Assembly: GCA_017995215.1 (NCBI GenBank)
Contig: JAGOJH010000005.1
Span: 1-54,188, forward strand
DNA from: Thermoclostridium sp.
GTDB taxonomy: Bacteria; Bacillota; Clostridia; DSM-8532
DNA: 54,188 bases
Direction of reading: 5' to 3'
Numbering within the stretch: position 1 is the first letter of the stretch; every line of letters starts with the position of its first letter. The notes below the pieces were generated by a model, which ran no database searches, was not told where the DNA came from, and saw only the letters and a program-made list of their open reading frames with translations. Made by a program: the position numbers and the translations under genes. Positions 33,958 through 42,553 of the stretch are shown here, piece after piece.

Positions 33958-35759
33958 GATAATGCCACCCCCACAAGCAATGTCGCTGCCGCAATCCAGG
34001 CGGCCCGTATCCACAAGTGGATGCGAATGCCGGCAGGCAGCCAGGAAGTCATAGAATAATGGATGACCGTTCCTGCCTGGTGATCATGGTTTTTCTTCCG
34101 GCAGCTTGTAATTGTGAAAATGACAAAAGCTACCATAACGAGCAGGCTTAACCCCAGAAAGATGCTTACGCTGTTCAAACCAAGCAGGTGACCAAACCCT
34201 GTCAGTTTTGTATATTCTGCGATTTCTGCAGCAAGAAGTGCTCCTGATGCAGCCTGCTGGTTTTGCAGAAAACGGTAGAGCGTTCCTGACAAAAGGTTTA
34301 CCGCTGCAGTAAGTGCTAAAAAGACAGGGAGAACGTAACTGAAAGTCCCCGGTTTGGTTTGATTTGAGCCGACAGATGTTCTTAGCTTCCTTAATAGTTC
34401 CAGCAACCAACGCACTATTACTGCTGTCATGAATACAAAGGAGGCCACTGCAACCAGCAGGGACAGCCCATAGCCGCTCATCACCGGAAATATAACGAAG
34501 CCGACGGTAGCACAGGTAAACGGAGGAAGTAAAAACAAAAGCGCTGCGATTGCCTTATGCCCTGTAAAAGCTGCCTCCGCTCCATTGGTGAGGTCTTGTC
34601 CAGCGGGTGTTTTCCCTGCTTTTGGTGCCCAGATACAGGTATAGAAGAATGTCAGCGTTAAAGCAGCAGCAACCATATAACCGGTGGAAAAAAATGCGCC
34701 TTCCAGGCTGGTAAATGCACTGATCAGCCCCCAGCCCGACACAAAAAGAGCCAGATGGGACACAAGCTCTTCGTCCTTACGGGCCAAACCCGCAGAATAT
34801 GCGCTGGCCGCCATCAGCAGTGCCCCAATAAAAACAGCGGGGGCTGCAAGCTTATGGTCAATGTGAAGGAGCAAAGGCCGAAATTTCAGAAGAACCGAGA
34901 AGGGCATCAGCAAAGAGAATAAAAGCATGGGCAAACCCATCATGGGAACAGGCCACAGCGAGCTGCTCTGTGACATCCATTTCTCGGGAATGAGCTTACC
35001 CAGGGTGAGAACAAAGAAAAGAACAAGCACCGACAGCAACCCTGCTGTTGCGTTGCCCCCGGTCAGCTCGGAAATTAATGTACCCTTGTCCAGGCAAATC
35101 AGCACCGAGGCCACCATCCATAAAGTGAGAACACACTGTTGAAGAACCGGTACAAAGCTCTTCTTCTTCGGTCCACCGAAAGCTTTGCCAATGAACAGGT
35201 GTCCAAGACAAACCCACTGTGCAAATAGATACAAGCCTGATATACTTCTTACACACAGCATTCCGGCAAAAGCTGCCATCCAGAGGAAAACCCCGGCATA
35301 GCCCGCTTTGGTCTGCCTGTTTGAACGCTTGAATTGCGGAAGTGATACGATGAAGGGAACCATGATAGCAATGATAAGTGCACCTGCAGGAAGCAGCAGC
35401 CTTCCTTCGGCTTCGAGCTGTAAAAACGTTGCAGGCTCGTCCGGTGAAATTAAAATTTCAATAAGGACCAATGCTATAATTTGAAGAAAAACAAGAACAG
35501 ACAGGCCATACCGCTTGTCCCGGGTCACCAGCAAAAAAAGAGCGGCGGCGGTTGCCAGCGTCAACAATTTCCAAAAAATCTGAGGAATATGGATCCAATG
35601 GTATTCTGCTGGATCTAGCAGCGGATAAAGAGAAATAGCAAAAAACAGAATACCGGACAGGATCGCAAGAAGCCTGTGCCCTTTGCCCGGTGAGATTAAA
35701 ACCGCTGCAACCAGCATCAGCAAAGGAACAAACACAACTACAATGGACGATATAGCCAT
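33942..35759 (-). CDS. HyfB/NuoL-like antiporter-type membrane subunit, divergent
   Basis: 605-residue protein with about 15 hydrophobic helices, the length and pattern of HyfB/NuoL proton-conducting subunits. The helix with the normally essential glutamate (usually FWE) reads YLFAQWVCLG, so that acid is absent. The next broken-helix region keeps a lysine (LTLGKLIPEKWM), but the usual HxWLPxA segment is not recognisable. First gene of the four-gene operon, with its own promoter and a hairpin around the ribosome binding site. Proton translocation by this subunit is therefore uncertain. Confidence 0.65.
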   Translation of the reverse strand: MAISSIVVVFVPLLMLVAAVLISPGKGHRLLAILSGILFFAISLYPLLDPAEYHWIHIPQIFWKLLTLATAAALFLLVTRDKRYGLSVLVFLQIIALVLIEILISPDEPATFLQLEAEGRLLLPAGALIIAIMVPFIVSLPQFKRSNRQTKAGYAGVFLWMAAFAGMLCVRSISGLYLFAQWVCLGHLFIGKAFGGPKKKSFVPVLQQCVLTLWMVASVLICLDKGTLISELTGGNATAGLLSVLVLFFVLTLGKLIPEKWMSQSSSLWPVPMMGLPMLLFSLLMPFSVLLKFRPLLLHIDHKLAAPAVFIGALLMAASAYSAGLARKDEELVSHLALFVSGWGLISAFTSLEGAFFSTGYMVAAALTLTFFYTCIWAPKAGKTPAGQDLTNGAEAAFTGHKAIAALLFLLPPFTCATVGFVIFPVMSGYGLSLLVAVASFVFMTAVIVRWLLELLRKLRTSVGSNQTKPGTFSYVLPVFLALTAAVNLLSGTLYRFLQNQQAASGALLAAEIAEYTKLTGFGHLLGLNSVSIFLGLSLLVMVAFVIFTITSCRKKNHDHQAGTVIHYSMTSWLPAGIRIHLWIRAAWIAAATLLVGVALSCLKG

Positions 35760-35761
35760 GA

Positions 35762-35778
35762 CCTGAATTCCTTTCAGG
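35762..35778 (-). promoter_or_regulatory. Ribosome binding site held in a small hairpin
   Basis: CCTGAA and TTCAGG form a 6-bp stem whose loop contains the AGGAA of the ribosome binding site of the HyfB-like gene. A second leader hairpin (ATGCCCT / AGGGCAT) is at 35814-35837. These could tune translation; no known riboswitch class fits. Confidence 0.4.
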
Positions 35779-35890
35779 ATGATACGATTACTTGCCCTTT
35801 AGTATTTTATCCGATGCCCTTCGGTAACGGAGGGCATTTCATTGAACACAGCAGGTTTGTTCCGCCGCTGCGGAAGCTGAAACCATCATT

Positions 35891-35919
35891 AGTATATCGC
35901 TTTTTATGTCAATCCTCAA
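35891..35919 (-). promoter_or_regulatory. Promoter of the four-gene complex I/hydrogenase-like operon
   Basis: TTGAGG (35919-35914), 17 bases, TATACT (35896-35891) on the minus strand; the leader is about 125 bases. Confidence 0.6.
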
Positions 35920-35940
35920 TATCAAAAAAGAGACACTGAT

Positions 35941-36738
35941 TTAAACCGCTCCTGCCCTTTTTGCTGCCGCCTGGAATACAACCAGGCCACAAGCCACCGC
36001 CGCATTCAGGGAATTGATTTCACCATACATCGGTATTTTCAGCAAAACATCACAGCTTTCCCTGACAAGGCGGCTAATCCCCTCTCCTTCACTGCCAATG
36101 ACCACAGCGAGCGCACCCCGATAATCAAATTGGTCATACACGGTGTTTCCCTGCACATCGGTTCCGATGATCCATAGCCCGGCTTCCTTCAGCTGCTCAA
36201 TCGTTCTGGTCAGATTGGTCACCCTGGCAATGGGAATATGCTCGGCCGCTCCTGCGGCAACCTTGGCGACCACCGGTGAGAGGCTTGCTGAACGCCTTTT
36301 GGGCAGAATAATGCCATGAACCCCGGCACATTCGGCGGTTCTTATCATAGAACCCAGGTTGTTCGGATCGGTAATGCCATCGAGGATGACAATGAAGGGC
36401 GCCTGGTTTTTTTCCTTTGCCTTCGTTAAAATGTCCTGCACTTCCACATAGGCGAACGGGGCTACATCGGCGATGACCCCCTGGTGATTGCGGGTCATGG
36501 ACATCTGGTCAAGCCTGGATTTCTCCAGATAGGACACCACGATATCCTGTTGTCTTGCCAGGGCAAAGATTTTTGCGAGTACCGTATCCTTGGAATCTTT
36601 CTCTAAATAAATCCTGTTCATCGGATGGTTTGCCTTCAACGCTTCGAGGATGGTATTTTTCCCCTCCAGCCTGCCAATTTCCTCAGTGTCCTCCTGCTGG
36701 GGCTGATCAAAAACTTTATTATCCTTTTTATTGGTCAT
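35941..36738 (-). CDS. rlmB: 23S rRNA (guanosine-2251-2'-O)-methyltransferase RlmB (TrmH family)
   Basis: 265-residue SPOUT methyltransferase with an N-terminal substrate-binding domain (GRLEGKNTILEALKAN) and the knotted catalytic domain: motif 1 VILDGITDPNNLGSMIRTAE, motif 2 VVIGSEGEGISRLV and motif 3 IPMYGEINSLNAAVACG. It overlaps mrnC by 4 bp (ATGA), the conserved mrnC-rlmB pairing of Firmicutes. An acidic/polar N-terminal extension of about 20 residues precedes the domain. Confidence 0.95.
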   Translation of the reverse strand: MTNKKDNKVFDQPQQEDTEEIGRLEGKNTILEALKANHPMNRIYLEKDSKDTVLAKIFALARQQDIVVSYLEKSRLDQMSMTRNHQGVIADVAPFAYVEVQDILTKAKEKNQAPFIVILDGITDPNNLGSMIRTAECAGVHGIILPKRRSASLSPVVAKVAAGAAEHIPIARVTNLTRTIEQLKEAGLWIIGTDVQGNTVYDQFDYRGALAVVIGSEGEGISRLVRESCDVLLKIPMYGEINSLNAAVACGLVVFQAAAKRAGAV

Positions 36739-37256
36739 TTTCTGATTTCTCCTTCCAATTCGATGGCTTCAGCCGCCATGTTTAAAAGCTGAAGCAACCG
36801 TTCATTTCTGCCAAGCAAATATAAATAGCCAATAACGGCTTCGAAAGCGGTGGCACGGCGGTAATCCAGGATATCAGCGTTTTTAGGCATTGTCGCAGAC
36901 TTTGCATTCCTTCCGCGCCGAAAAATCGCCATCTCTTCCTCACTCAGGCTACCCTGAAGTGCGGCGACGATTTTGCTCTGGGCAGCCGCTTTGACATAGC
37001 CTGTGGCTTTCACATGCAACTTATGTGCCGATTCGTTTTTTTGTATGGCAAGACGGCTTCGGATGAACAAATCGAATACCGAATCCCCAACGAATGCCAG
37101 CACCAGCGAATTCATCTGGCTTACAGGCTGTACAGGGTCTTTGTTTAAAAAATCCATTCCATTGATCCTCTGATCCTCATCGGCTAAAACCTGTTTAAGT
37201 GCAGTCTTATGATGCCCCGTCAAAAGTGCGAAAAGCCTTTTAAGCGGGTTTTCCAT
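36735..37256 (-). CDS. mrnC: Mini-ribonuclease 3 (MrnC)
   Basis: 173 residues: a lone RNase III catalytic domain without the dsRNA-binding domain. LVLAFVGDSVFDLFIRSRL carries the acidic catalytic signature and ATAFEAVIGYLYLLG the second. MrnC matures 23S rRNA in Bacillus. The usual upstream partner cysS is absent here; instead a non-coding region with hairpins begins. Confidence 0.95.
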   Translation of the reverse strand: MENPLKRLFALLTGHHKTALKQVLADEDQRINGMDFLNKDPVQPVSQMNSLVLAFVGDSVFDLFIRSRLAIQKNESAHKLHVKATGYVKAAAQSKIVAALQGSLSEEEMAIFRRGRNAKSATMPKNADILDYRRATAFEAVIGYLYLLGRNERLLQLLNMAAEAIELEGEIRK

Positions 37257-37464
37257 TTAGATTCTACAGGAAGATCTGACATCAATCAATACAGCAGAGC
37301 TAACTTTTTCGGCTGTGACGCTTGCGAACATTACTGTTTAGAGGCAGCAGCCATCTTTTGCGAAGCTTGCGAGCAGTCCCACACGACCCAGGTATCGCCA
37401 AACGACACGAAACCTGGCAGGTTTCACAGGAGTAACTTGTGAACCGTCATTCATGTCATTGGAA

Positions 37465-37632
37465 TCATTGGGTGTTAAAATACCACCTGACTGTAATAAT
37501 AAATGTTAGCAGGTTTGCGTAAAAATATACAAACAGATTCACCGGTTTTGTCGCAATTATGTATAATTTGTCACTTGCGCAGAGCAGGGTAAAAATTCTA
37601 TAATATGAATGTACACTGATACTTTTTAACAT
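37465..37632 (-). CDS. Possible small hydrophobic peptide (55 residues), toxin-like candidate
   Basis: ATG 37632 is preceded by AGAAAGGAGGT at a 6-base distance, an 11-base perfect match to the anti-Shine-Dalgarno end of 16S rRNA. The product opens MLKSISVHSYYRIFTLLC and has a hydrophobic stretch (LFVYFYANLLTFIITV, about 33-48) ending WYFNTQ. The opposite strand carries a promoter inside the reading frame and a strong terminator beyond its ribosome binding site. That is the layout of type I toxin-antitoxin loci. I do not recognise the peptide. Confidence 0.4.
   Translation of the reverse strand: MLKSISVHSYYRIFTLLCASDKLYIIATKPVNLFVYFYANLLTFIITVRWYFNTQ
37575..37604 (+). promoter_or_regulatory. 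Promoter facing the small-ORF start (antisense)
   Basis: TTGCGC (37575-37580), 18 bases, TATAAT (37599-37604). A second TATAAT at 37562-37567 has no good -35. Confidence 0.45.
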
Positions 37633-37704
37633 ACTTTTACCTCCTTTCTTTTATTGTTATAAAAGAATTTCTAATGCGCGGAGCACAATGCTCCGATTTT
37701 TTTT
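37611..37704 (+). ncRNA. Candidate antisense or leader RNA of about 95 nt
   Basis: Bounded by the promoter at 37575-37604 and a strong intrinsic terminator (CGGAGCA-CAA-TGCTCCG then A and eight T, 37679-37704). It contains ACCTCCTTTCT, fully complementary to the ribosome binding site and first codons of the small minus-strand ORF. Alternatively it is the attenuated leader of the flippase gene downstream. No plus-strand reading frame is present. Confidence 0.4.
37679..37704 (+). terminator. Strong intrinsic terminator, plus strand
   Basis: 7-bp stem CGGAGCA/TGCTCCG with a three-base loop followed by ATTTTTTTT. There is no plus-strand gene upstream, so it ends either a small RNA or a leader. 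Confidence 0.7.
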
Positions 37705-37729
37705 GGGTTTTTTTGGACGGAACCCATTC

Positions 37730-37758
37730 TTGAGTTATTCATCGATCTATAGTATATT
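37730..37758 (+). promoter_or_regulatory. Promoter of the flippase gene
   Basis: TTGAGT (37730-37735), 17 bases, TATATT (37753-37758). The leader of about 185 bases contains an 11-bp stem CTGCAAAACAT / ATGTTTTGCAG (about 37784-37823) and GTGGGC-GAA-GCCCAC (about 37839-37853). Confidence 0.5.
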
Positions 37759-37949
37759 TTTATAGTAACTTACTGCTGCAAAACATTAAATAAAAAAGAA
37801 TTTGATGTTTTGCAGCTGTGAGTACCGCTGTTGGGGTGTGGGCGAAGCCCACTTTATTATACGAATAAAGAATTTTTCAATCGTATTTTTGAATGGCTTG
37901 CTCTGTTGGGTATCAACCGATGCAGGCTTCATGATGATAAGGGATAGAG

Positions 37950-39452
37950 ATGAAAAAAATAAACGCCGTTGAAATGAAAAAAATCATGGTGAAGGACACT
38001 GCCCTGTTCTTACCCGCAAAAATTATCGAAGGCCTGATAGGGCTTGCGACCATCACCTTATACACGAAGTTTTTCGTTCCCGAGATATATGGCTATTACG
38101 GGTTTATCACCACTACCGTCAACATTATGTCTTTTCTGCTTTTGGGCTGGCTGATACAATCAGTTTACCGGTATGTGAACTCCTTTGATGGAGGCAAGAA
38201 GCAGGTTTTGTTTTACTCCACAACCTTCACCCTGTGGTGTTCGATCAACGGGATTACTGTTATACTTGGGCTGCTTGGTGTTTTCTTTATCGGCAAAGGG
38301 AATGTACCCTGGGTTACACAGCTGTATGTTCTTAGTTTGCTGATGTTCATCACATACAACACCATGCAGATTTTTACCTCTTTGCTTTCAGCTACAAGAA
38401 GAACAAAGCTGTTGTTGTTCACCTCTATTTTTTCTGTTGCAGCCAAGCTTTTGTTCACCGTATTTTTTGTGCATCAATATAAAACAAATACCTTCACCCC
38501 TGCTGCTGCAGTGCTGAGCAATGTCCTTGTTGATACACTCATCATTGTGCTGATCGGGTTCCGTTTAAAAATAACCCGCTTCATTCGCTTCTCATTTTTT
38601 TCATCGAAGGTGTTGAAAAAGTTTTTTGCCTATGGAATGCCGCTCGTACTGGTGAACATTACCAACAGCCTCTTAAGCTTGTCGGACAGGTATGTAATTA
38701 CGTCTTTTGCCGGTGCTGAGCAATTAGGGGTTTACATTGCGAACTACACCATTTCCTCCACACTTTTTACACTGATTCTTTCGGCAGTGATGCGCGGCGT
38801 TTTCCCCATTATTCTTCGCAATTGGCGTCAAAACACAAAGGAACAGACCGAGCACCTGCTCTCACAGGCTGTCCGATATTATTTGATGATATCGCTTCCA
38901 GCCTTATTTGGTTTAAGCATGCTGTCCAAAACGGTATCCTCGCTGTTTTTGGATCCAGCCTATTTTGAAGATGGCTTTGTAATCATATGGGTTGCAGCAG
39001 GCATGTTTTTCTTCGGATTGGCCGAGTACAGCAACAAAGCCTGGGAGTTGAACCAAAAAACAAAACCTCTTTTCTTTAATTCCTTAATAAGTTCTGTGGC
39101 AAATGTGTTGATAAACCTGCTTCTGGTTCCGGTTTATGGTTATCGGGTTGCGGCTATCAGCACTGCCCTTGCATACTTTTTATACCTGATGCTGTCCCTT
39201 TTGAGAGGCAGGAATATTTTAAAAATCCATTTCAATGTGATAAGTGTTGCAAAGATTTTGTTCAGCTGCATTCTGATGAGTGTGGTCGTAGCCCTGCTGC
39301 TTCGTTCCTTCACTGCATCCGTTCCATTTCTTGTGATCATAGTCCTTGTTGGTTGTGTGGTGTATTTTGCCAGCCTCTTCCTGTTGAAAGAGCTCCAATC
39401 TGAAATCAATGCTTTTATGAACTGGATAAAAAAGAAAAAGGCGAACGAGTAA
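37950..39452 (+). CDS. Polysaccharide/lipid-linked oligosaccharide flippase (Wzx-like, MOP superfamily)
   Basis: 500-residue protein with 12-14 hydrophobic helices. The N terminus (FLPAKIIEGLIGLATITLYT, then YGYYGFITTTVNIMSFL) and the middle (SLSDRYVITSFAGAEQLGVY) match oligosaccharide flippases that move undecaprenyl-linked repeat units outward. Start ATG 37950 after AAGGGAT. It converges on the CapK-like gene with only 4 bp between stop codons. No glycosyltransferases are present in the window. Confidence 0.85.
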   Translation: MKKINAVEMKKIMVKDTALFLPAKIIEGLIGLATITLYTKFFVPEIYGYYGFITTTVNIMSFLLLGWLIQSVYRYVNSFDGGKKQVLFYSTTFTLWCSINGITVILGLLGVFFIGKGNVPWVTQLYVLSLLMFITYNTMQIFTSLLSATRRTKLLLFTSIFSVAAKLLFTVFFVHQYKTNTFTPAAAVLSNVLVDTLIIVLIGFRLKITRFIRFSFFSSKVLKKFFAYGMPLVLVNITNSLLSLSDRYVITSFAGAEQLGVYIANYTISSTLFTLILSAVMRGVFPIILRNWRQNTKEQTEHLLSQAVRYYLMISLPALFGLSMLSKTVSSLFLDPAYFEDGFVIIWVAAGMFFFGLAEYSNKAWELNQKTKPLFFNSLISSVANVLINLLLVPVYGYRVAAISTALAYFLYLMLSLLRGRNILKIHFNVISVAKILFSCILMSVVVALLLRSFTASVPFLVIIVLVGCVVYFASLFLLKELQSEINAFMNWIKKKKANE

Positions 39453-39456
39453 GCGT

Positions 39457-40821
39457 TCACCCCTCTGTCCCGATTGCAAATTCGCGTTTTGAATACCGTG
39501 TTTTTCCAGAAGCTGACGGGAGAATAGTGTCAACATATTCTACACTGATGTTTACTTTTCCCATTGTACTTTGAATGGCATCAATGTACCGATCCATCTC
39601 CGCTTGCTGAAAACCACTGCTTTTGACAACTTTCAATGTAATGTTTTCCCTTGAATGCTGAATGATTTGAAACTGCTGAATGCTGGGATAACTGCGCGCA
39701 AGGTTGGCAAAGTACACCCCATGAACATAGCTTCCGTTTTCAGCAATAAAGATATCGTCTTCACGGCCTTCAATTTTGTCCAGAATGGGAAGGGTTCTTC
39801 CGCATGCACATTTCTCTTCGGACAGGGCTGCAATGTCACCAATTTGGTATCGCAGCCTGGGCATTGAAAAATTGTTCAGGTCGGTAATCACAACAAGGCC
39901 GCTCTTTCCTGCTTCAACGGGTTTTTTCGTCGCGATGTCGACAATTTCAACAATCATGTTTTCGCTGGAAACATGCATCCTGCCCTGGGGACATTCATAG
40001 GCAATAATTCCCGCATCCCTGGCACCATATTCATTGATCACCTTGCTTGTGAAAGCCTTTTCAATGACGACCCTCTGATAGTCATGCAAGGTCTCTGAGG
40101 TTGAGATGATTGCCCTGGGAGGGTGTTCAATTTTTATATTATTCTGAAGAATGTGTTGCGCAAACAGATACAAAGCCGAAGCATAACCATAGAAATATTT
40201 CGGCCTGGTCCTGTTCAAGACACCAACATACTGCTGCAGCGCTTCAGGGCTTAAGTTATATGCTGAAACAAATATGGTGTTTTTCAATATACGCTCTTTC
40301 ATATGGTAGAGAAGCTTTTTATGCTGACTCATCTCCAGCGGGTTTCCCCAAACCATCAGGCATCTGTCGCCAATGTTGATATCCCACCAGGAAAGTGCCC
40401 TCCACCTCACCGACTCGGAGCTTTCAGCCGTTGGCCTGTCAATATAAAACCTGACCGGCTGGCCTGTAGACCCACCCGAGCGATTGGGGATCAGCTTCGA
40501 CCTGTCTGCAATTAAACTTATCAGCTGTTCCTGGTTATCATTCACAACCTGCTTGGTCAGCACCGGAAACTGTGTTAAAGCTTCCATCGGATCCTTTTCA
40601 ATTAATGGTATCAGGTTTTGAAAACCTTGGTATGCCGGTACATTCTGAACACAGTGGAGCAATAATTTTTTCAGTTTCTCCTTTTGAAGCTGAATCAGCT
40701 GTTCCTGTGGAAGGTACTGCGTTTTTTCAAAATGGCTGATATAGTTTAAAGTTTTATTTCCTTTGACCAGACGCAAAACCGGGAACAAAATTTTCCTGAT
40801 TGCCAATGCGATGAAATCCAT
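39457..40821 (-). CDS. Phenylacetate-CoA ligase/CapK-like adenylate-forming enzyme
   Basis: 454-residue member of the ANL superfamily: phosphate-binding loop RSGGSTGQPVRFY, INEYGARDAG and the hinge/C-terminal GREDDIF segment. A small cysteine pair (EKCACGRTLP) is typical of the CapK branch associated with polysaccharide biosynthesis. The substrate is unknown; an acyl or aryl acid activated for surface-polymer modification is plausible given the convergent flippase. Start ATG 40821 with AGGGGAGAGGG upstream. It follows purC by 37 bp. Confidence 0.82.
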   Translation of the reverse strand: MDFIALAIRKILFPVLRLVKGNKTLNYISHFEKTQYLPQEQLIQLQKEKLKKLLLHCVQNVPAYQGFQNLIPLIEKDPMEALTQFPVLTKQVVNDNQEQLISLIADRSKLIPNRSGGSTGQPVRFYIDRPTAESSESVRWRALSWWDINIGDRCLMVWGNPLEMSQHKKLLYHMKERILKNTIFVSAYNLSPEALQQYVGVLNRTRPKYFYGYASALYLFAQHILQNNIKIEHPPRAIISTSETLHDYQRVVIEKAFTSKVINEYGARDAGIIAYECPQGRMHVSSENMIVEIVDIATKKPVEAGKSGLVVITDLNNFSMPRLRYQIGDIAALSEEKCACGRTLPILDKIEGREDDIFIAENGSYVHGVYFANLARSYPSIQQFQIIQHSRENITLKVVKSSGFQQAEMDRYIDAIQSTMGKVNISVEYVDTILPSASGKTRYSKREFAIGTEG

Positions 40822-40858
40822 AAAGCCCTCTCCCCTGAACAACAGATAGCGCAGCCGT

Positions 40859-41542
40859 TTATGCAAGCATTAACTTTTCAAGCAATAATGGCTCGATGTA
40901 TGCACCGTCTTTATAGGCCCGCATGTTTCCGCCTGAGATCTCATCGATGAGGACGATCTGCCTGTCTTTTCCAACACGACCAAACTCAAGCTTGATATCA
41001 TAAAGCTCTATACCCTTTTTAGCCAGCTCCTGCTGAACAACACTGGAAATTTTTCTGGTCAGATCCTTAAGAATCGCATATTCGCCTTTTGACAGTATTC
41101 CCAGCATTTCAAGAGCATCTTCGCTGATGGGAGGATCCTGACGGGCATCATCTTTAAGGGTTACTTCCACGAATGCATCCAATGGCTGTCCTTCTTTGGC
41201 ATAACGGCCGAAACGGCGAAGGAAGCTTCCAACAGCCCTGAAGCGGCAAATCACTTCCAGGCCTTTACCAAATACTGTGGCTGGTTTTACTGTCATGGTA
41301 GCAGCTTCAATATCTGCACTGATATAATGGGTGGGAATACCTTTTTCCTTTAGTTTCTCAAAAAACAATTTTGTCAGTTTAAGCCCTGCTCTTCCGGCAC
41401 CGTCGATTGTAAGCCCGACGGTATTTGCACCCGGATCAAACACACCGTTTTCACCGGTTACATCATCTTTAAACTTGAGTAAATAGCTTCCGTCTTCCAA
41501 ATCATATACATCTTTGGTCTTGCCAGTATAGACAATCTTCAT
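40859..41542 (-). CDS. purC: Phosphoribosylaminoimidazole-succinocarboxamide synthase
   Basis: 227 residues. The N terminus MKIVYTGKTKDVYDLEDGSY is the diagnostic SAICAR synthetase opening, with EVICRFRAVGSFLRRFG and the signature LEFGRVGKDRQIVLIDEISG. It ligates aspartate to CAIR in purine synthesis. It is separated from other pur genes, which is unusual in Firmicutes. No purine riboswitch is seen upstream; an inverted repeat at 41603-41651 is. Confidence 0.96.
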   Translation of the reverse strand: MKIVYTGKTKDVYDLEDGSYLLKFKDDVTGENGVFDPGANTVGLTIDGAGRAGLKLTKLFFEKLKEKGIPTHYISADIEAATMTVKPATVFGKGLEVICRFRAVGSFLRRFGRYAKEGQPLDAFVEVTLKDDARQDPPISEDALEMLGILSKGEYAILKDLTRKISSVVQQELAKKGIELYDIKLEFGRVGKDRQIVLIDEISGGNMRAYKDGAYIEPLLLEKLMLA

Positions 41543-41602
41543 CTCTCATTTCTCCTCAAGCAAAATTGATCGTGATTTTTTGTGGCAAGCACTTGCAGAT
41601 TA

Positions 41603-41651
41603 TGGTATGCTATCACTTGGAAGCGAGCCCCAATACTGTTTTAGCATACCA
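41603..41651. repeat. 10-bp inverted repeat upstream of purC
   Basis: TGGTATGCTA (41603-41612) and TAGCATACCA (41642-41651) flank 29 bases. It is about 60 bp upstream of the purC start. It may be an RNA hairpin or an operator. The remainder of 41543-41831 shows nothing. Confidence 0.5.
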
Positions 41652-41831
41652 CCACACCCATATTCGTTCCTGCGCACATCAATAAACAATCACATAACAT
41701 TAAAAAAGTATTACATTATGAGCGGTTTGTCAATCATTTATTCAAAGCTGGAGCTTTTGAAGAAAACCCCCTGACACTTGGCAGGAGGCCGTCTGGAAAC
41801 TTTTATGAGAAGCAGGGAGACTGTTATGATG

Positions 41832-42356
41832 TCAGATATATGTATCAACCTTTTTACCAAAGTGACCTTCAAGGAACTTGTTCATCTTATCCATAAAATA
41901 ATCTGATTTTTGGTTTTTACCTTTCGTTACGGTTGTGGTTTTTCCACCTGAAGCGTAAGCTCTGCCGCATTCAGGACAGGTATCGATATAGATTTGGACA
42001 GACTGGGAAACCACTCTTCTGTTTTCTCCTGACGCACTGGCCTGCTCTCTTGTGACATGCTCCTGCTCATGAGAGGTGACTGCCGCGAAGGATGCTTCGG
42101 GTGAAACCCCGGTCGGGGTTTTAAACGAGACACCAGGATCATCAGACCCATCAACATACTTCCTGCTTTGACAGGTTTGGCATTCAGTTGTTTCATTCGT
42201 CTTTTGGAGATTCCCCAGCTTAAGCATTTTATCTGTTTCAGCAGGAACTTTCTCAGCAGAAACAGCAGGTTCCCTGGGTGAACCTGCCTGTTTGTTGGTG
42301 TTCATATACATGGAGTAATAGCCTATGCTTCGTTCGTGAGAGCCTTGAATAAACAT
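41832..42356 (-). CDS. SprA-related-type protein with HExxH-like motif and two CxxC pairs
   Basis: 174 residues. A disordered N terminus (to about residue 55) precedes CQTCQSRKYVDGSDDPGVSF, the strongly conserved-looking SFKTPTGVSPEASFAAV, the putative metallopeptidase-like HEQEH and a second pair CPECGRAY; the C terminus is lysine-rich. This combination resembles the SprA-related family (putative metalloproteases of unknown role). No signal peptide. The start ATG 42356 follows GAGGAGAAAAG. Catalysis is not established. Confidence 0.6.
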   Translation of the reverse strand: MFIQGSHERSIGYYSMYMNTNKQAGSPREPAVSAEKVPAETDKMLKLGNLQKTNETTECQTCQSRKYVDGSDDPGVSFKTPTGVSPEASFAAVTSHEQEHVTREQASASGENRRVVSQSVQIYIDTCPECGRAYASGGKTTTVTKGKNQKSDYFMDKMNKFLEGHFGKKVDTYI

Positions 42357-42553
42357 TGTCTTTTCTCCTCAAAACTCATACGCATATATATAATTACCCC
42401 GTTTTGAGATGAAACAACCACTTATATGAAAAATCCATTGGCATTTCCAACTCTGATTTGCAGCCTTCATAGATACCACTGCCTACAGATGTAATTCTTT
42501 TTATCAGGTATAGCGTAATGCTCGTTTTCAAGTTTTTCTGATGATATCCTGGC

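Noticed and set aside
41543-41831. Purine or PRPP riboswitch upstream of purC
   Set aside because: None of the conserved core sequences is present; only an inverted repeat is seen.
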